DNA of 10,215 nt from Syntrophomonas sp. (GTDB lineage Bacteria > Bacillota > Syntrophomonadia > Syntrophomonadales > Syntrophomonadaceae): the NCBI GenBank assembly GCA_028709355.1, contig JAQVXF010000025.1, positions 1 through 10,215 on the forward strand, given 5' to 3'. How positions within the stretch are numbered: the stretch's first letter is position 1; each line of letters begins with the position of its first letter. Both the position numbers and the translations under genes were made by a program. Under the pieces are notes generated by a model. That model was not told where the DNA came from and ran no database searches. It saw only the letters and a program-made list of their open reading frames with translations. Below, piece by piece: positions 6,452-10,215 of this stretch.

Positions 6452-7378
6452 CTATCTGGCTGGTTGCCGGAGCAAAGCTAAGAATGATTTGGGTATCTCG
6501 GTTTCGAAGCGCATGGTCTCGCCGCTGACAGGATGGCGGAAGGCCAAAACCCGGGCGTGCAGGGCCAGGCGGCGAAGGGGATTGTCCCGGGCCCCATATT
6601 TCTTGTCGCCCACGATAGGATGGCCGATGTCATGCATGTGGACCCGGATCTGGTTCTTGCGGCCGGTTTCCAGGTGGATGGCCAGCAGCGAAAATTGGGG
6701 TGAGCTCTGCAGTACCCGGTAATGGGTGATGGCCTCCAGGCCGTCACCGGGGGTGGTACCGCTGTACATGTGCTTGGTCTTGGTCTCCAACAGCCAGGAG
6801 TGGATCGTGTCGCCCTCCCCCGCCATGGAGCCTTCCACCACCGCGATATAGGAACGCTCGGTCATTAACTCCTTCCAGCTGTCCTGGAATTGCCGCTTGA
6901 CCTCTTCCTGTTTGGCAAACACCATAACCCCGGACGTATCACGGTCCAGGCGATGGACGATGAAGATGCGGTGGGCCGGGTTTTTCTCCCGCACGTAATC
7001 CATAAGCTGATGATAAGCGGTGCGCTCCTTCTCGGTGTCGGAGGCTATAGTCAGCAAGCCAGCCGGTTTATCAACTACCAGCAGGTATTGATCTTCGAAC
7101 AGAACCTTCAGGCCCGGTCCCACTTCTTTTCCCCAGACCGGTGAAGCGTCGACCACCACCTCCTGGCCCGGTTCCAAAGGGTGGTTGAATTGTTTGACGA
7201 TCTGCCCCGCTATGGATACCTGGCCGCGGGCCAGCAAGGATTTTATATTGTTACGGGAGCGCTGGGGCAGGCTGGCGATCAGGAAGGGCATCAATTCAGC
7301 CGGTTGGGATACCGGCAACCGGGTTTTGCGGTCAGCGCTCTGGGTTTTGCCCCTTTTTCCATGACTGGCTCTTTTCAC
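6452..7378 (-). CDS. RluA-family RNA pseudouridine synthase
   Basis: The 308-residue protein carries an S4-like RNA-binding segment (about 30-75) and the RluA catalytic domain. The signature HRLDRDTSG is at 142-150, with D146 as the catalytic aspartate that attacks uridine C1'. LETGRKNQIRVHM and GDKKYG, further family motifs, follow. It should convert specific uridines in rRNA (or tRNA) to pseudouridine; the target cannot be read from sequence. I chose GTG 7376-7378 as start because AAGGAGA (7385-7391 on this strand) lies six bases upstream. The frame stays open to an ATG at 7550-7552, but that one has GGAGG only one base away and would add 58 residues unlike the family. The basic N-terminal tail (KRASHGKRGK) may add RNA contacts. 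Confidence 0.9.
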   Translation of the reverse strand: MKRASHGKRGKTQSADRKTRLPVSQPAELMPFLIASLPQRSRNNIKSLLARGQVSIAGQIVKQFNHPLEPGQEVVVDASPVWGKEVGPGLKVLFEDQYLLVVDKPAGLLTIASDTEKERTAYHQLMDYVREKNPAHRIFIVHRLDRDTSGVMVFAKQEEVKRQFQDSWKELMTERSYIAVVEGSMAGEGDTIHSWLLETKTKHMYSGTTPGDGLEAITHYRVLQSSPQFSLLAIHLETGRKNQIRVHMHDIGHPIVGDKKYGARDNPLRRLALHARVLAFRHPVSGETMRFETEIPKSFLALLRQPAR

Positions 7379-7576
7379 GCTAAATCTCCTTCTATGCAAA
7401 TCCTTAATTAAATCCGTCTCATCTCTTCCTTGCTCTCCACCGGATAAGAACAACACTGGGTAACTGCATCTCCATTGGTTTGGTTCCTGGGGGGAGTCCA
7501 ACTGCCCAGAGCGCTGCCTACCCAGCCTTTCCGGACCTGTTTCAGGGCACATTCCTCCGGCAAGGTCAGCGAGGTG
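7379..7576. other. Spacer between small membrane ORF and rluA-like gene
   Basis: These 198 bases contain the ribosome site of the rluA-like gene at the low end and otherwise no supported gene. I compared the minus strand with SRP RNA because it has CAGGTCCGGAAAGG, but the required apical pairing is broken. No terminator with a T-run was found after the small ORF, so it could be cotranscribed with the rluA-like gene. Confidence 0.45.
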
Positions 7577-7693
7577 TCAGCGTTTGCGGATATTGTACCA
7601 GAGGTCTTTCAGCCCGCCCCAGAAAAACACCAGGGTCACCAGCAGTGCGAAACCGCCGATTATGTACATGATTACATTCACAAAAGTATCCAC
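7577..7693 (-). CDS. Small single-pass membrane protein, 38 residues, unknown function
   Basis: Too short for usual gene callers, this frame starts with GTG (7691-7693) and ends with TGA (7577-7579). A perfect AAGGAGG (7703-7709 on this strand) lies nine bases upstream. The peptide begins MDTFVNVIMYIIGGF, runs through one hydrophobic helix (about residues 5-27, ending FFWGG) and closes with a basic, aromatic tail KDLWYNIRKR. By the positive-inside rule the C-terminus should face the cytoplasm. The helix, amphipathic tail and strong ribosome site together are good evidence of a real gene. A TATAAT on this strand at 7736-7741 could be its -10. I do not recognise a family. It lies between birA (divergent) and the rluA-like gene (downstream, same strand). 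Confidence 0.68.
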   Translation of the reverse strand: MDTFVNVIMYIIGGFALLVTLVFFWGGLKDLWYNIRKR

Positions 7694-7732
7694 CGGTGAT
7701 AGCCTCCTTGCCGTGCCATTTTCCTGAAAAAG

Positions 7733-7749
7733 GGTATTATAATGATACC
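7733..7749. promoter_or_regulatory. 17-base palindrome containing TATAAT
   Basis: GGTAT (7733-7737) and ATACC (7745-7749) flank the 7-base centre TATAATG. A perfect -10 hexamer occurs on both strands within it (7738-7743 plus, 7736-7741 minus). No good -35 sits at 16-18 bases on either strand. Its position 40 bases upstream of the small membrane ORF start suggests an operator over that gene's -10, which is inference. Confidence 0.35.
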
Positions 7750-7775
7750 ATATGTGCGCCCCGGATGCTCGGCAA

Positions 7776-7813
7776 TGGTTAGCGGGGCCGCCGGGTATTG
7801 GCCGCCCTAACCA
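7776..7813. repeat. Strong hairpin between the small ORF and birA
   Basis: TGGTTAG (7776-7782) pairs with CTAACCA (7807-7813). Inside, GGGGCC pairs with GGCC-G-CC with single-base bulges, around a 10-base loop (7790-7799). That gives about 13 pairs, mostly G-C. No T-run follows on either strand, so it is not a plain terminator. The TAACCAG arm (7808-7814) is also complementary to CTGGTTA at 7883-7889, so two exclusive folds are possible on the birA side. Confidence 0.4.
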
Positions 7814-7884
7814 GTCAGACGCAGAGCTTCCGTAACAGGTTGGCCAGCGGTGGCCTTATCCAGCCGGGAATCCAGCCCCGGTCT

Positions 7885-7913
7885 GGTTAACCGTCACCCA
7901 AGTCAGGTAGAAT
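7885..7913 (+). promoter_or_regulatory. Possible birA promoter with GGTTAACC palindrome at the -35
   Basis: TAGAAT (7908-7913) matches the -10 consensus at five of six positions. Seventeen bases upstream lies GGTTAA (7885-7890), a poor -35 that is part of the perfect palindrome GGTTAACC (7885-7892). GGTTAAC is the inner half-site of the BirA operator in Bacillota, so BirA might touch its own promoter. Only one inner half pair with no spacer is present, unlike the spaced operator at 8934-8969, so this is tentative. Confidence 0.3.
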
Positions 7914-7933
7914 AGTAGCAAGGGGGAATGGCT

Positions 7934-8911
7934 ATGTCGGTGCGGGCAGGGATCCTGGCCACGTTAAAAGAAAAGCAAGGCGATTGGGTATCCGGGCAGA
8001 CCTTGAGTGAGAGCCTGAATGTTTCCCGGACAGCGATCTGGAAACACATCAAAAATCTGCTGGAGGAAGGGTATGAGATAGAATCGGCCTCCAAGAAGGG
8101 TTACCGGCTCAGCGGGCCGGCGAATGTCCTCACCCAGGCGGAGGTGGGCAGCGGTTTGACCACCCAGCTGTTCGGCCGGGAGAGCTATTTCTATTTCCGG
8201 GAGATCGACTCCACCAATAACCGGGCCAAAGCCCTGGCCGCCGAAGGGGCTCCTGAAGGCACGGTGGTGGTGGCTGATATGCAGACCGCCGGGAGGGGAA
8301 GGCGGGGACGCCAATGGTTTTCGCCCTTTAACCAGGGGATATATGTATCGGTGGTCCTCAGGCCTTCCCTGCCCTTGCGGGAGATCTCCCGCATTTCCCT
8401 GGTGGCGGCGGTGGCGGTGGCGGAGACTCTGCGGGAAGAATTTGGCCTGGACGCGCTGATCAAATGGCCCAATGATATTCTGATCGATCACAAGAAGATA
8501 GCCGGCATCCTTTCCGAGGCGGTCATCGATACGGTAGGGCTGGAGTATATGGTGGTGGGTATCGGGTTGAACATCAACCAGGACCTGAGCCAATTTCCCG
8601 CCGACCTGCGCATGCCCGCCACTTCCTTGCGGGTTGAGAAAAACCAGGCGGTGGCGCGGGTAAAAATCCTGCAGAGTCTGTTATTGAGTCTGGAACACCA
8701 TTACCTTCGGCTCCTGGCCGGTGATTTCGAGTCTATCCTGATCCGGGCCCGGGCCTTGTCGATGGTGCTGGGGCAGCAGGTAAGACTGGAGACGGCCGAG
8801 GGTTTTGTGATAGGCAAGGCGGTCGACATCAACAGTGACGGCTACCTGATGGTGGTCAATCCCGATGGTTCGGTGCAGGCGGTCATGTCGGGAGAAATCG
8901 ATGTCGTTTGA
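7934..8911 (+). CDS. birA: Bifunctional biotin-protein ligase and biotin operon repressor BirA
   Basis: The 325-residue protein has an N-terminal winged helix (about 1-60: LNVSRTAIWKHIKNL and KKGYRLSG) followed by the ligase. Ligase motifs are DSTN (92-95), the biotinyl-AMP loop GRGRRGR (120-126), KWPNDI (177-182), the KKIAGIL lysine region (187-193) and GIGLNIN (209-215), then the C-terminal SH3-like domain. It makes biotinyl-5'-AMP and transfers biotin to carboxylase carrier domains; with bound biotinyl-AMP it dimerises on DNA as repressor. I chose ATG 7934 because the GGGGG of the ribosome site (7922-7926) is seven bases away; ATG 7928 would leave only one base. The operator upstream of bioY is its likely target. 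Confidence 0.93.
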   Translation: MSVRAGILATLKEKQGDWVSGQTLSESLNVSRTAIWKHIKNLLEEGYEIESASKKGYRLSGPANVLTQAEVGSGLTTQLFGRESYFYFREIDSTNNRAKALAAEGAPEGTVVVADMQTAGRGRRGRQWFSPFNQGIYVSVVLRPSLPLREISRISLVAAVAVAETLREEFGLDALIKWPNDILIDHKKIAGILSEAVIDTVGLEYMVVGIGLNINQDLSQFPADLRMPATSLRVEKNQAVARVKILQSLLLSLEHHYLRLLAGDFESILIRARALSMVLGQQVRLETAEGFVIGKAVDINSDGYLMVVNPDGSVQAVMSGEIDVV

Positions 8912-8933
8912 GCGACTGGGCTGCCCCGGAAAG

Positions 8934-8969
8934 TTGCGTTAACCTAATATTTTATTTATGGTTGACAAT
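8934..8969 (+). promoter_or_regulatory. BirA operator upstream of bioY
   Basis: Left arm TTGCGTTAACC (8934-8944) and right arm GGTTGACAAT (8960-8969) are separated by 15 bases. The known Bacillota BirA signal is close to TTGTTAACC, 14-16 bases, GGTTAACAA. The right arm differs at one position; the left arm keeps GTTAACC exactly and has an altered outer end. The right arm contains the -35 of the bioY promoter, so bound BirA would block RNA polymerase. The repressor gene is immediately upstream. Confidence 0.78.
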
Positions 8970-8989
8970 CCCCCATCCATAATCATAAA
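8962..8989 (+). promoter_or_regulatory. bioY promoter
   Basis: A perfect -35 TTGACA (8962-8967) is followed after 16 bases by CATAAA (8984-8989), which matches the -10 consensus at four of six positions. Transcription would start near 8996, just before the hairpin at 9001-9029. The -35 lies inside the right half of the BirA operator. Confidence 0.55.
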
Positions 8990-9000
8990 CTGTTTTAAGA

Positions 9001-9029
9001 AGCTAACCAGTCAGTCTGAATGGTTAGCT
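9001..9029 (+). repeat. Perfect 9-base inverted repeat in the bioY leader
   Basis: AGCTAACCA (9001-9009) and TGGTTAGCT (9021-9029) are exact complements around an 11-base loop. It lies at the start of the predicted bioY transcript, 30 bases before the start codon, and would cap the mRNA with a stem. Its CTAACC/GGTTAG cores resemble BirA half-sites but with a 13-base spacing. Twelve bases, CTAACCAGTCAG (9003-9014), also occur upstream of birA at 7807-7818. Confidence 0.5.
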
Positions 9030-9059
9030 CTTCATTTTGATGAGGATGGTGGATCGGAT

Positions 9060-9608
9060 ATGCGATCAACGGAACAAAGTCGCCTGCGCCAAATGGTGTA
9101 CGCAGCCATGTTCGGAGCCTTGACCGCGGTGGGCGCCCTTATCGTCATTCCCCTGCAGCCATTGCCCATCACCCTGCAGTCTTTTTTCACCGGCCTGGCC
9201 GGGGTGCTGCTGGGGAGTCGGGCCGGGGCCCTGAGCCAGGTGGTCTATGTTCTCCTGGGTGTGATCGGCCTGCCGGTTTTTGCCGGCGGCAAGGCGGGTA
9301 TCGGAACCCTGTTCGGTCCCAGCGGCGGTTACCTGCTGGGATTCATAGTGGCCGCTTACCTGATCGGACGGATCGTTGAGGCCAAAACGGATCCAGGAAT
9401 CGCCTGGATCGGGATGGCGGTTACACTGGGGTACCTGGCCATCTATGGCTTAGGCACGGTCCAGCTGGCCATGATCACCGGGTTCTCCTGGAACAAAGCT
9501 CTAATGATAGGGGTAGTCCCCTTTATCGTCGGTGACCTGCTGAAATTGGCGGCCTGCACCTGGCTAGGGGCCCGATTCAAGCCTATGATCAAGTTACAGG
9601 GGGGCTGA
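9060..9608 (+). CDS. bioY: Biotin transporter substrate-binding subunit BioY
   Basis: The 182-residue membrane protein is the S component of an ECF transporter for biotin. The BioY pattern is clear: an N-terminal helix with AAMFGALTAVGA (15-26), PLQPLPITLQ (31-40), LLGSRAGALSQVVYVLLGVIGLPVFAGG (50-77), the GPSGGYLLGF loop (86-95) and a final GDLLKLAACTWLG helix (158-170). Six membrane segments and the length fit the family. ATG 9060 is the start; GGTGG (9048-9052) lies seven bases upstream. The frame is open further back to 8958, but that would place the promoter and hairpin inside the gene. An ECF ATPase gene begins four bases after its stop, so the two are cotranscribed and probably translationally coupled. 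Confidence 0.94.
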   Translation: MRSTEQSRLRQMVYAAMFGALTAVGALIVIPLQPLPITLQSFFTGLAGVLLGSRAGALSQVVYVLLGVIGLPVFAGGKAGIGTLFGPSGGYLLGFIVAAYLIGRIVEAKTDPGIAWIGMAVTLGYLAIYGLGTVQLAMITGFSWNKALMIGVVPFIVGDLLKLAACTWLGARFKPMIKLQGG

Positions 9609-9612
9609 TGCC

Positions 9613-10215
9613 ATGATCCAGATCGATGATCTCACCTTTCGATATGTACCCGGCCAGGATCCGGCGCTCAACCACCTGGACCTGACCATCGCCGCCGGCG
9701 AATATGCAGCCATCATTGGTCCCAACGGCTGCGGTAAGACCACCCTCATCCGCCACTTGAACGCCTTGCTGCTCCCCGGTGAGGGCGAGGTACGGATAAA
9801 TGGCCTCACTACCAGTTCGGCCCAGGATCGCAAGGAGATCCGGCGTCTGGTGGGCATGATTTTTCAAAGCCCAGACAACCAGATCGTGGGGATGACGGTA
9901 GAGGAAGATGTGGCCTTTGGACCGGGAAACCTGGGACTGCCGGCTACTGAGCTGCGGCGGCGGGTGGACTCCGCCCTGGCCAAGGTGGGACTGACCGGGC
10001 TGGAGGAGCGGGCCCCTTATTCCTTATCGGGGGGACAGAAGCAGCTGCTAGCCCTGGCCGGGATCCTGGCTATGAATCCCAAGGTGATAGTCCTGGACGA
10101 GCCGACCGCCTCACTGGACCCGGCCGCCAAAAAGGTGGTCTATGATCGATTGCGGCAATTACATAGGGCTGGGATAACCATCATCCACGTCACCCAGGAT
10201 ATGGACGAAGCGGTT
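9613..10215 (+). CDS. ECF transporter ATPase subunit (EcfA), 3' end outside window
   Basis: The frame starts at ATG 9613, four bases after the bioY stop, and is open to the last base, giving 201 residues of a protein usually about 270-290 long. All ABC ATPase motifs are visible: Walker A GPNGCGKTT (36-44), Q-loop FQSPDNQ (84-90), ECF-typical VEEDVAFGPGNLGLP (96-110), signature LSGGQ (138-142), Walker B VIVLDEP (158-164) with E163, D-loop SLD, and H192 in the switch HVTQD. It would power biotin uptake through BioY together with a T subunit, which may follow outside the window. The ribosome site is inside the end of bioY (GGGG, 9601-9604). Whether it serves only biotin or several S components cannot be told here. 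Confidence 0.92.
   Translation, partial: MIQIDDLTFRYVPGQDPALNHLDLTIAAGEYAAIIGPNGCGKTTLIRHLNALLLPGEGEVRINGLTTSSAQDRKEIRRLVGMIFQSPDNQIVGMTVEEDVAFGPGNLGLPATELRRRVDSALAKVGLTGLEERAPYSLSGGQKQLLALAGILAMNPKVIVLDEPTASLDPAAKKVVYDRLRQLHRAGITIIHVTQDMDEAV

Noticed and set aside
6215..6481. 88-residue plus-strand frame after kdpE
   Set aside because: It starts inside the kdpE terminator, has poor composition and no ribosome site.
7379..7552. 58-residue N-terminal extension of the rluA-like protein from ATG 7550-7552
   Set aside because: GGAGG lies only one base before that ATG, the extension does not resemble the family, and a proper ribosome site stands before GTG 7376-7378.
7495..7576. SRP RNA-like stretch on the minus strand (CAGGTCCGGAAAGG)
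   Set aside because: The bases flanking the GGAA loop do not pair as in SRP RNA, and the conserved internal-loop bases on the 3' side are missing.
8958..9059. 34-residue N-terminal extension of BioY
   Set aside because: It would cover the promoter and the leader hairpin, has no ribosome site, and BioY proteins normally begin close to the ATG at 9060.

Overview
The window looks like chromosomal DNA of a Gram-positive, probably clostridia-type member of the Bacillota. The reasons are strong purine-rich Shine-Dalgarno sites, frequent TTG and GTG starts, a KimA-type potassium importer, a BirA that carries a DNA-binding domain, and a BioY/ECF biotin transporter. GC content is moderately high (an impression, not a computed value). 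I see no insertion sequence, CRISPR array, tRNA, rRNA or phage gene.

Layout: (1) 1-348, the C-terminal end of an EamA-like membrane protein (+). (2) 469-6166, a potassium homeostasis block. A two-TM K+ channel with an RCK regulatory domain (-) diverges from a likely operon kimA - short kdpD - kdpE (+), which ends in a clear intrinsic terminator at 6204-6234. The 420-base divergent spacer holds a good promoter for the channel, a T-rich element that closely resembles the E. coli KdpE operator, and a leader with small hairpins before kimA. (3) 6452-7378, an RluA-family pseudouridine synthase (-), with a 38-residue membrane peptide gene upstream on the same strand (7577-7693, - strand). (4) 7934-10215, a biotin block (+): birA, then bioY behind a promoter overlapped by a BirA-type operator, then an ECF ATPase cut by the window end.

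How the parts work together: the KdpD/KdpE pair normally controls the KdpFABC pump, but no kdpFABC is in the window. The pair sits directly behind a KimA-type proton-coupled K+ importer with a KdpE-like box in front, so it probably regulates KimA. The channel next door would be the release route. In the biotin block, BirA ligates biotin to carboxylases and, when biotin is plentiful, should bind the operator at 8934-8969 and shut off BioY-EcfA uptake.

The points most worth checking are the KdpE-like box before kimA, an internal ribosome site that could make a free RCK subunit as in MthK, the unlisted 38-residue membrane protein, and the BirA operator with related repeats in the birA and bioY leaders.
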